Positions 16,603-22,844 of a DNA stretch of 22,844 bases are shown here, in pieces (within the stretch, counting starts at the first letter, position 1; each line of letters begins with the position of its first letter). Under the pieces are notes generated by a model. The model worked only from the letters and a program-made list of their open reading frames with translations. It had not been told where the DNA came from and did no database searches. The DNA comes from Aphodousia sp048520025 (lineage in GTDB: Bacteria; Pseudomonadota; Gammaproteobacteria; Burkholderiales; Burkholderiaceae_F): the NCBI GenBank assembly GCA_048520025.1, contig DBFZTP010000073.1:1-22844 (forward strand), in the 5' to 3' direction. The position numbers and the translations under genes are program-made.

Positions 16603-17967
16603 TTACTGTTTTTGACGGTTGCGGACAAATCCCACACCCATGAGAACAAAGGTCAACCCAAGACCAACAAAGAGCGGATCAAATGCGCTAAAGCCGATCG
16701 ACTTTAAAAGGACAACAGAGATGGGACCTAAAAAGACGCATCCCAAGGCGTAATATCCTTTAATTTGCCCTTTTAACCACAGGGCACAACAAAGCGGTGC
16801 CAAAACGACCGTACCGCGCAAGGCCATCGAAAGATAGGCATAACTTAAAATCACATCGTTTTCGAGCAAAATACAGAAAATCGTGGCAACAAAAAGCACC
16901 GCGATAATCAGCACTTTTTGCAAAACCAATTGACGACGAACGTCTGAAAAGCGCTTGGTATAGGCTTGAATAATGTCTTTATTGATAATCGTCGCAATGC
17001 CTAACGTTAACCCAGCTCCGCAAGCAACCACGGTAATCAATAAGGTACCGAGAACAATCCCGCCCAAGGTACCGGGAATGTAATTCAGAACAAACTGTGT
17101 GAGCGCCGTTTTTGCAGGGATCTCCGGGAAATGCATTCGCATGTAAAGCCCCACCAGTACGCCACCGGCACCAATCGCGGCCACCATGATGCTACTGACC
17201 AAAGCCCCTAGTCGTGCCGAACGATCGTCTTTGGCATTGGTAAGTGCTTGAGCATAAATTTGCGTGGTCGTTACGCCGACAATCAGCGACGCGCAAGCCC
17301 CAAGGTCAACGCCGACACCACGGCCAAAGAGACTTAAATAATTAATGCCTGTGGTTTGAGTAAGCGTTTGCGCACCGTCAATTACGGCTCCCAATCCACC
17401 GCTCATCTTTAAAACTAAATAGCCGCAAACGACCATTGAAATGTAGATTAAAACGAGTTTGACAAGCCCTGCCATCCCGGCGCCTTTCGATCCCCCAACA
17501 ACCACATAAGCGGCCATAAAAAACATGGAAAGAAATAACGCCGACACTAAAGACATATTGGGTGCAATGACAGCAATAACCGAAGTGGCTGCGATGAGTT
17601 GCGACAAAATATTGATGAAGGTGCCAAAAGAATTTAAAAAGGAAGCGTAAAGACCGACCCGACGCCCGTACTCTTTACCGACAATACCCAAAAGTGTTCG
17701 CCCATTTTCTTTACGGATGGCATTGGAAAAACCAAAAGCAAGAACAAGACAAGCCAGACCCGCTCCCAAACAATACCACCAAGCACTCATCCCATAGAGA
17801 AACGCTAACTGAGCCGTCCCGATCGTGCAGGCGCCACCGATGATGGTCCCTAAAATAAGGCCACTCACCAGCCCAGCACCCGTCTTGGAGCCAGCCTTGC
17901 CGAGATGGCTACTCCAAAATACGATCGCTAAGATGCTACAAACGCTCAGTAATACACCCCAAATCAT
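16603..17967 (-). CDS. Sodium:solute symporter (SSS/SLC5 family)
   Basis: The 454-residue protein is almost entirely membrane-embedded, with about 12-13 hydrophobic segments. The N-terminal helix is followed by GLILGTIIGGACTIGTAQLAFLYGMSAWWY (about 35-64), the typical first half of the LeuT-fold repeat in the SSS family. FLNSFGTFINILSQLIAA (about 110-127) forms the second substrate/sodium region. It probably imports an organic acid, amino acid or related solute with sodium; the substrate cannot be assigned. The start lies 53 bases after the stop of the M20 hydrolase gene on the same strand, which suggests it imports a substrate or product of that enzyme (inference). No clear terminator is seen before the next minus-strand gene. 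Confidence 0.82.
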   Translation of the reverse strand: MIWGVLLSVCSILAIVFWSSHLGKAGSKTGAGLVSGLILGTIIGGACTIGTAQLAFLYGMSAWWYCLGAGLACLVLAFGFSNAIRKENGRTLLGIVGKEYGRRVGLYASFLNSFGTFINILSQLIAATSVIAVIAPNMSLVSALFLSMFFMAAYVVVGGSKGAGMAGLVKLVLIYISMVVCGYLVLKMSGGLGAVIDGAQTLTQTTGINYLSLFGRGVGVDLGACASLIVGVTTTQIYAQALTNAKDDRSARLGALVSSIMVAAIGAGGVLVGLYMRMHFPEIPAKTALTQFVLNYIPGTLGGIVLGTLLITVVACGAGLTLGIATIINKDIIQAYTKRFSDVRRQLVLQKVLIIAVLFVATIFCILLENDVILSYAYLSMALRGTVVLAPLCCALWLKGQIKGYYALGCVFLGPISVVLLKSIGFSAFDPLFVGLGLTFVLMGVGFVRNRQKQ

Positions 17968-18020
17968 TGCTGATTTTCTCTTAAAGGAAAAGAGGCGCCA
18001 TGCACCCCTTTCCCATAATG

Positions 18021-19301
18021 TTAATGCTGACCATTAATCCGATCGATAAATCCCGTAAATACGCCAAAAGCAATGGGCATACTTTGCGTATCCTGGATAT
18101 CAAAATCGGCTTTATGATGACCGTGATGTCGGCAACCCCAGCGAAAGAGCCCGCCTTGGCCACCGTGATCCACAACGCGCTTGAGCATCATCGTGAAATC
18201 TTCACTACCGGCAGGACGTCTTAAATCAACCACGTTCTTAACACCATCAACGGTCTTCGCAACCTCTCGGACAATGTCTAAGATTTCAGGGCAGTCCACA
18301 ATCGTTGTCGCATCCCCCACTCGCTTAACTTCTGCCTCAACCTCGTAAGCTAATGCATTACCCTTAACAATCGTTTCAACGGCTCGACCCATATAGTCAT
18401 TTACTTCTGCGGTCTCCCCTCTCACTTCAGCTTGGATGTAAGCATGCACCGGCGTAATGTTTCGACCTTCGCCGGCCGTTAAACGACCAACGGCCACGCG
18501 TGAAGCCCCATCGCCGTGACGCGGGATGCCCACCAACATCATCGATGTTGCGCAAGCGGCCATCAAGGCACTATGACCTTTATGGGGTTGATTGCCGGCA
18601 TGAGACGGAGTTCCGGTGAAAGAAATATCAAACTTGGTACTGGCTAACACGCCACTATGCACTAAACCAATTTCACCGGGCTCAATCACACCGCCACAGT
18701 GAGAGGCAAGAATGACATTGACATCATCTAAAATGCCAGAGTGCGCTATGGCGACAGCCCCTCTGACACCTTCTTCTGCAGGTTGGAAAACAATCTTAAT
18801 TGTGCCCGTTAGATGATCTTGATTGTCAATGACCCAACGCGCGACAGCCAAGCCCAAAGCCGTATGCCCATCGTGCCCGCAAGCGTGCATCATTCCCTTG
18901 CGTTGAGAGCGGAAACCCTCTTTATTGGGAAGATGGTTTTCATCGGCCGTCTCTTCAATCAAAAGCGCGTCCATATCAAATCGGAAAGCGCTCACCGGGC
19001 CCGGACGCCCAGTTTCTAAGACGGCGACGCAGCCCGTTAACTCATCAATTTCTTCAATAAAGGACGCCGGAACCCCATTGGCAATGGCTCGGGCAATCTC
19101 ACGCTTAATTAAGTCGGGACTGCGTCCCATGACCCAATCCGGATCAATGATTTCGTGTCCCACCAAAACCTTTTTAAAGCCCAAAGCTTTTAAGCGATTA
19201 ACCACCAAATAAGTGGTTTCAAACTCCGTCCACCCTTCTTCCGGACGTTGATGCAACGCCCGGCGAGTGGCAATCATTTCTTCAAAAATGGATTGACTCA
19301 T
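18021..19301 (-). CDS. M20-family amidohydrolase, AbgA-like
   Basis: The 426-residue protein is a zinc-dependent M20D peptidase/amidohydrolase closest in pattern to AbgA, the A subunit of E. coli p-aminobenzoyl-glutamate hydrolase (436 residues). Shared features are the N-terminal GWTEFETT, then DTGRPGPV-like ETGRPGPVSAFRFDMDAL (96-113). MHACGHDGHT (138-147) carries metal ligands C141 and H143, FQPAEEG (172-178) the catalytic Glu pair, and H201 follows. The C-terminal GHHKADFD-type segment completes the metal site, and a lid/dimerisation domain occupies roughly 215-330. AbgA normally works with AbgB, which is absent here, so it may act alone on another N-acyl or glutamyl amide. It starts 15 bases after the dcuC-like stop (AAGG site) and precedes an SSS symporter, forming an import-and-hydrolysis unit. 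Confidence 0.9.
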   Translation of the reverse strand: MSQSIFEEMIATRRALHQRPEEGWTEFETTYLVVNRLKALGFKKVLVGHEIIDPDWVMGRSPDLIKREIARAIANGVPASFIEEIDELTGCVAVLETGRPGPVSAFRFDMDALLIEETADENHLPNKEGFRSQRKGMMHACGHDGHTALGLAVARWVIDNQDHLTGTIKIVFQPAEEGVRGAVAIAHSGILDDVNVILASHCGGVIEPGEIGLVHSGVLASTKFDISFTGTPSHAGNQPHKGHSALMAACATSMMLVGIPRHGDGASRVAVGRLTAGEGRNITPVHAYIQAEVRGETAEVNDYMGRAVETIVKGNALAYEVEAEVKRVGDATTIVDCPEILDIVREVAKTVDGVKNVVDLRRPAGSEDFTMMLKRVVDHGGQGGLFRWGCRHHGHHKADFDIQDTQSMPIAFGVFTGFIDRINGQH

Positions 19302-19316
19302 TTAGACCTTCTTTCA

Positions 19317-20699
19317 TCAGATCAACATGACAGAACGTACGTAGGTTGCGGCAATAGCAACAATCATCACAGGAATCGAGCGACGAATCAATTGGAACGG
19401 ATCCACACCGCTCAAACCCGCCACAGCAATCGTGACACCTGCCACCGGACTCATCGAACGGCCCATGCCACTGGACAATTGAAGCGGTGACAACATGAAA
19501 GCGGCATTACCACCCACGTGCGCAGCGGCATCAGGAATCATCGGAGCAAAGCTAAAGAATGAAGCATTACCCGAGCCCGTCACCATGGCAGAACACACGA
19601 CAATTAAGAACATGACCGTAAAGACCGCCACGGCACCAGCGTCCATGGAAGAAACCGATTGAATGATCGTATTGATACCACCCGACTTCGTCAGGCCCGC
19701 TGCAAAGACTTCAGCGCACACGATCAAAAAGACGGTGGAGGTAAAGACCTTACCCATGCCTTGCGGATAAGCGCGCAGGGTTTCTAACGAGTCTTTGAGG
19801 TTTCTGCGACGCAAACCGTCAACAACAAAGGCAATGAGCATGGAGGTAATCAATGCCGTCACCACTTCCATGCGAATGCCCTTATAAACCAAAGGCGAGA
19901 AAACAAAGAGTAAGAACACCGGAACCAACGGGAAAATGGCGTAAAAGACAGGAACAGATTGCGTTGTCTTGTCGTCTTGTTCGACGTTGGGCAATTCAAA
20001 GTCGGCTTGCGTTAACTTGCCGCTTGCCAAATCTTTCTTATCGAAATAACGTTGGACAAAGAAGTGAGCAACGAGCATGAACGGAACGATAAACCAACCG
20101 ATTCGCCATTGGACATTTAAGAAAAAGTCCATCACGTGCATATTGGTTAAGTCAGCGGCCAACAAAGAATTGGATCCCGAAGGACCGAAGCAAGCACAAC
20201 CACCCACCAAAATCGTAGCGGCGGCCGATTGACGAGACACGCCCGCTGCAATCAAAACGGGATAAAGCGAAACCATCAACAACAAGGCAAGGCCGGCTGC
20301 CGACGGAATAAATACGTTCAAAAGCATGCTTAAAGCAAAACCCGCTGTCATCACCAAGTAGGGCGAATGAATCATTTCAAGCGGTTTGATACTCAAACGC
20401 ACCAAGGCCTTCGAAGCACCGATTCTGTCCATATAGTAGGAAAAACCGGCAATGGCCATAATGTTCATACCCAAACCGGCCGTACGCGTTTGAAGTAAAT
20501 TAGTCACGATTTGGACGATATCAAGAGCGGCCAAGTTAGTCGCTTTTTTGCCCGTTAAAATCGGATCGGGCGAAATGATCGTGACGACACTTAAAGTGAT
20601 TAAACCCACAAAAAGCAAAACACCCGGAGCATAGTACTTTTTGATAATAAGATAAGCGGCCGCAAAGACAGAAGCAAAGACAATCAGAATTCCCAACAT
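19317..20699 (-). CDS. DcuC-family anaerobic C4-dicarboxylate carrier
   Basis: The 460-residue polytopic protein matches the DcuC family: an N-terminal helix followed by YYAPGVLLFVGLI, GLGMNIMAIAGFSYYMDRIGASKALVRLSIKPL with the following SPYLVM segment, and SAAGLALLLMVSLYPVLIAAGVSR. DcuC in E. coli exports succinate or exchanges C4-dicarboxylates under anaerobic growth. I chose the ATG at 20697-20699 because AAGGAGT sits five bases before it; an in-frame ATG eight codons upstream would place that ribosome site inside the coding region. It is the first gene of a likely operon with the AbgA-like hydrolase and the SSS symporter. In that context the real substrate may be an amino-acid derivative rather than succinate, since DcuC and AbgT belong to one larger transporter superfamily. 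Confidence 0.87.
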   Translation of the reverse strand: MLGILIVFASVFAAAYLIIKKYYAPGVLLFVGLITLSVVTIISPDPILTGKKATNLAALDIVQIVTNLLQTRTAGLGMNIMAIAGFSYYMDRIGASKALVRLSIKPLEMIHSPYLVMTAGFALSMLLNVFIPSAAGLALLLMVSLYPVLIAAGVSRQSAAATILVGGCACFGPSGSNSLLAADLTNMHVMDFFLNVQWRIGWFIVPFMLVAHFFVQRYFDKKDLASGKLTQADFELPNVEQDDKTTQSVPVFYAIFPLVPVFLLFVFSPLVYKGIRMEVVTALITSMLIAFVVDGLRRRNLKDSLETLRAYPQGMGKVFTSTVFLIVCAEVFAAGLTKSGGINTIIQSVSSMDAGAVAVFTVMFLIVVCSAMVTGSGNASFFSFAPMIPDAAAHVGGNAAFMLSPLQLSSGMGRSMSPVAGVTIAVAGLSGVDPFQLIRRSIPVMIVAIAATYVRSVMLI

Positions 20700-20751
20700 A
20701 CAAGACTCCTTATTGCGTTTCAATGCAATGAAAATGTGTTGGATACGTTTA

Positions 20752-20784
20752 ATTATGAGCGCATCAAAGTCCTGTGGTAACAGG
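20752..20784 (-). promoter_or_regulatory. Candidate promoter with overlapping palindrome upstream of the dcuC-like gene
   Basis: On the minus strand a -35-like TTACCA (20775-20780) and a -10 CATAAT (20752-20757, five of six consensus bases) are 17 bases apart. The -35 overlaps a palindrome, CCTGT-GGTA-ACAGG (20771-20784), a plausible operator for a dimeric regulator. Transcription would begin about 46 bases before the dcuC start codon. Only a half-match to an FNR site (TTGAT) is nearby. Sequence-based prediction. Confidence 0.4.
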
Positions 20785-20854
20785 CATTGGGGAAAGTCAG
20801 GAGGGAAAATCTAAGCAAAACGCATTGGTTTTGACTGACATTTTCTGAGAGTGC

Positions 20855-20884
20855 AAAAAAGCGCCCATTTTGGAGCGCTTTTTT
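20855..20884 (-). terminator. Rho-independent terminator after dsbI
   Basis: AAAAAAGCGC (20855-20864) pairs with GCGCTTTTTT (20875-20884); inner CCA/TGG pairs can extend the stem. On the minus strand it ends in a T-run and lies about 57 bases beyond the dsbI stop, so it should end the dba-dsbI transcript and insulate the dcuC operon. The A/T symmetry makes it potentially bidirectional. Confidence 0.85.
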
Positions 20885-20941
20885 GCTGTCGCGTTAAGAG
20901 TAAACACAACATATTAAGTCATGTCGCTCTCAGAAAACGAC

Positions 20942-22480
20942 TTAGTGAGAGAGCGTGATGATGCGATTGTTATCAACCACTTCAAACGTATCGCCCGTCT
21001 TCACGAGACCACGGATATCGGTAAGTTCAGCCGGAATGCCCCAAGCCGCCGTCACCTTTTCAGCAGCGATGTCAATTTCAACAATTACGTTGAAGTTTTT
21101 CGAGACAGCGTAGAGCTTACCGTTATCGTACGTCATACCCGTCACGTAGAGTTCACCCAACGTGCGACCATCCTTGAGGTCAGCAGCAGGCAAGAATTCA
21201 CCCGAGAGCGTCCAGTCAGCCATCAAAGCCTTGGAAATCACGAACTTGGTCTTATTCTTGTTATCAGGCACCGTAGCGGTGTAGATATAGCGACTATCCG
21301 TAGCAGAGCTGTGGATGTGGGAGAACTTAGCACGTTCCGTACCGATACGAGCACGGCCCAAGCCCTTAACGTGTTCAACTTGATCGCGACCGGCCGTAAA
21401 GTTTGCCCAACCACGAACGTCATCGGCTTGCGGATTTTGACGAACGCGCAACAAAGACTTGTTGTAGCCCATCAACACAAACGCATCTTCAGCGTACGGC
21501 GTAATACCGACAACATCGAGCACATTGGCACTAAACCACGGGTCAAACGAAGCGCTGACCTTCGGAGAAAGGTCATTATTTAAAACCCAGAAGTCGTACT
21601 TGGAAGCGACGTGGTATTCGCCACGAATCAAAGCAAGGGTATTGACCTTAGCATTGATACCGTTGATGGTACGAACTTGGCTGATAGCAAGTTTGCCGTC
21701 CAAAGCCACAGGAGCGTTGTCAGCGTTGTGATCCCACGTTAAACCGAGTTTCTTCGTATTGGGAGCATAGGCCAAATCCGGATCCTTAACGTTGCGCTTA
21801 CCGAAGAAGTTCACACCTGACCACATACCGTGCCAAGCATCCGTGGACCAAACGACATACTTCGGATTAAAGGAGAAACGCACCGGATCGCCTTGACCAT
21901 AGAACGGAGGAATACCGGTCGACCACAAAGCTTGGAACGTGTTGGAAGCCAAAATGAAAGCCACCGTCAAGCACGTCACCTTGAAGTACTTCGTCGTCGG
22001 GCGCCAAGCTTGGCCCTTCATGTTGGCAATCAATGCATCCATACGCGGAGCAAAGTACATGGCCAAACCAAAGAGAAATACCACGCACCAGAACACAATT
22101 TCGGCCCAGAAATACGTGTGGATACCGAAGATATCCAAACCAAAACCTTGGCTGACGTCACGAGCAGCGTGATTGCCGTAGTGGCGGAAAGACATCCACA
22201 AACCGGCAGCCGCCATCACAAAAAGCGTAGCAAGGTACTTGGGCTTAACGCCGTAGCGTGCCATGAAGAGACAGACCACGCCAATATAGGCCATTTCTTG
22301 GCGTTGACCCCAGCACAACGTGCAGGGAGAGTCACCGAGCATGAAGCCCAAAACAATGTTGGCAATCCCAACAGGAAGAAGCACGATCAAAAGACCGTAC
22401 GTCAGAAGAATGTCATAGAAGAAGTTTGCCTTCTTATCATCTTCAGCCGTCAGAGGACGTGCATAATCATTAATCATCAT
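20942..22480 (-). CDS. dsbI: DsbI: DsbB-like thiol oxidase fused to a periplasmic beta-propeller-like domain
   Basis: The 512-residue protein begins with a DsbB-type membrane part of five helices (about 23-45, 61-77, 80-98, 122-145, 165-182). The redox motif C53-T-L-C56 lies at the periplasmic end of helix 1, followed by W and GQR, as in DsbB/DsbI. A periplasmic domain of about 330 residues follows, rich in short beta repeats, like the beta-propeller tail of Campylobacter jejuni DsbI. It should reoxidise a periplasmic DsbA/DsbL-type protein and pass electrons to quinone. The second periplasmic loop (about 99-121) has no cysteine; the other cysteines (70, 132, 170) are in or next to helices. 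So the second disulfide of classical DsbB is missing. GAGG lies nine bases before the ATG; a second ATG follows at once. It is 17 bases after the Dba-like gene. Confidence 0.88.
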   Translation of the reverse strand: MMINDYARPLTAEDDKKANFFYDILLTYGLLIVLLPVGIANIVLGFMLGDSPCTLCWGQRQEMAYIGVVCLFMARYGVKPKYLATLFVMAAAGLWMSFRHYGNHAARDVSQGFGLDIFGIHTYFWAEIVFWCVVFLFGLAMYFAPRMDALIANMKGQAWRPTTKYFKVTCLTVAFILASNTFQALWSTGIPPFYGQGDPVRFSFNPKYVVWSTDAWHGMWSGVNFFGKRNVKDPDLAYAPNTKKLGLTWDHNADNAPVALDGKLAISQVRTINGINAKVNTLALIRGEYHVASKYDFWVLNNDLSPKVSASFDPWFSANVLDVVGITPYAEDAFVLMGYNKSLLRVRQNPQADDVRGWANFTAGRDQVEHVKGLGRARIGTERAKFSHIHSSATDSRYIYTATVPDNKNKTKFVISKALMADWTLSGEFLPAADLKDGRTLGELYVTGMTYDNGKLYAVSKNFNVIVEIDIAAEKVTAAWGIPAELTDIRGLVKTGDTFEVVDNNRIITLSH

Positions 22481-22497
22481 GATAGTTGTCCTCGAAA

Positions 22498-22665
22498 TTA
22501 AACGTTAATAACACCGAAGATCGCCGTCGAAACGTGACCCAAGTAGATAAGAAAACAAACTGCCCAAGAAATAACCGTCAATCGCCAAGCCAGCTTTTCT
22601 TTTTCCGGCTTAAAGAGAATGAGGAGTGGTGCAAACGTCAGAAGCAAAAGTTCTGCGAATTCCAT
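22498..22665 (-). CDS. dba: Small membrane protein, probable Dba (DsbI accessory)
   Basis: The 55-residue product has two hydrophobic segments (about 4-18 and 27-52) separated by a charged turn, KPEKEK. In Campylobacter jejuni a small hydrophobic protein, Dba, is encoded just upstream of DsbI in one operon and is needed with it; size, topology and position here all fit. The assignment is mainly by context, because so short a sequence gives little homology. I chose the ATG at 22663-22665, which has GGGG about seven bases upstream. An in-frame ATG ten codons earlier (22693-22695) lacks a convincing ribosome site. The dsbI start is 17 bases downstream. Confidence 0.7.
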   Translation of the reverse strand: MEFAELLLLTFAPLLILFKPEKEKLAWRLTVISWAVCFLIYLGHVSTAIFGVINV

Positions 22666-22844
22666 TTTTGACCCCGTCAAAAAATTGAAGAACATTCGTT
22701 AACACAAATAAACAAAGACCGTGAAAACGAACAGTGAAATGAGGCTGAATAAGGACTGTCGTTTGGCATCAAGCTTGGCCAATTACGCCACAGAAGAGAC
22801 TATTACAACCTTTTCGGCCGGCGGAGGATAATACTCCAAACTTT
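22666..22844. other. Region upstream of dba, no gene supported
   Basis: These 179 bases up to the window edge must hold the dba-dsbI promoter, but I see no unambiguous -35/-10 pair. On the minus strand all three frames are open from the window edge for 13-24 codons. One ends in a protein-like YYPPPAEKVVIVSSVA and could be the tail of a gene lying mostly outside the window. It is too short to support a call. Confidence 0.3.

Noticed and set aside
20700..20723. ATG at 20723 as the start of the dcuC-like gene
   Set aside because: It would bury the strong AAGGAGT ribosome site within codons; the ATG at 20699 sits at ideal spacing from it.
20921..21583. 220-codon plus-strand frame over dsbI (and a similar 223-codon frame at 21830-22501)
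   Set aside because: Both are shadows of the biased dsbI codons; no recognisable domain or ribosome site.
1..22844. CRISPR arrays, toxin-antitoxin or retron-like systems
   Set aside because: No regularly spaced direct repeats, reverse transcriptase, or paired small toxin/antitoxin genes were found on either strand.

Overview
The window looks like a chromosomal segment of a gut-type betaproteobacterium, most likely of the Sutterellaceae (Sutterella or Parasutterella relatives, Burkholderiales). This rests on the proteobacterial housekeeping set (tamA/tamB, trmJ, suhB, mutS), moderate GC content, and anaerobe-type genes: a DcuC-like carrier and a Campylobacter-like DsbI with a Dba-like partner. 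No rRNA or other taxonomic marker is present, so the family assignment is inference.

Layout. Positions 1-1014 hold the 3' part of an AAA+/DUF4143 ATPase. A complete tRNA-Ser(GCU) with its own promoter and terminator follows, then a possible 64-residue small gene, then an oddly degenerate tRNA-Gln(CUG) on the minus strand. Positions 1815-6430 are a tamA-tamB operon on the minus strand, joined by a TAATG stop/start overlap. On the plus strand come a class I/II PLP aminotransferase (6705-7898) and a short CstA-family carrier (8034-9692). Directly against the cstA stop codon sits an IS200/IS605-type tnpB-only element (about 9689-11044, minus). Its tnpB is intact over all catalytic motifs but carries a one-base shift in a short homopolymer near the start. 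Next are the divergent pair trmJ (minus) and suhB (plus), with mutS 16 bases after suhB. mutS converges on an FKBP-type prolyl isomerase and a DUF805-SHOCT membrane protein, both minus. The last third, all minus, contains a dcuC-like carrier, an AbgA-like M20 amidohydrolase and an SSS-family symporter in one likely operon, then a terminator and a dba-dsbI pair.

How the genes work together. TamA and TamB serve outer-membrane biogenesis. TrmJ acts in tRNA modification, MutS in mismatch repair, and SuhB as an IMPase-fold phosphatase or antitermination partner. The aminotransferase, CstA, DcuC, M20 hydrolase and SSS carrier together suggest an asaccharolytic lifestyle using amino acids, amides and organic acids (inference). 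DsbI and its Dba-like partner probably supply a dedicated periplasmic disulfide pathway.

I found no convincing wholly new multi-gene system. The points most worth following are the frameshifted tnpB whose right end abuts cstA, the dba-dsbI pair without second-loop cysteines, and the unusual tRNA-Gln.
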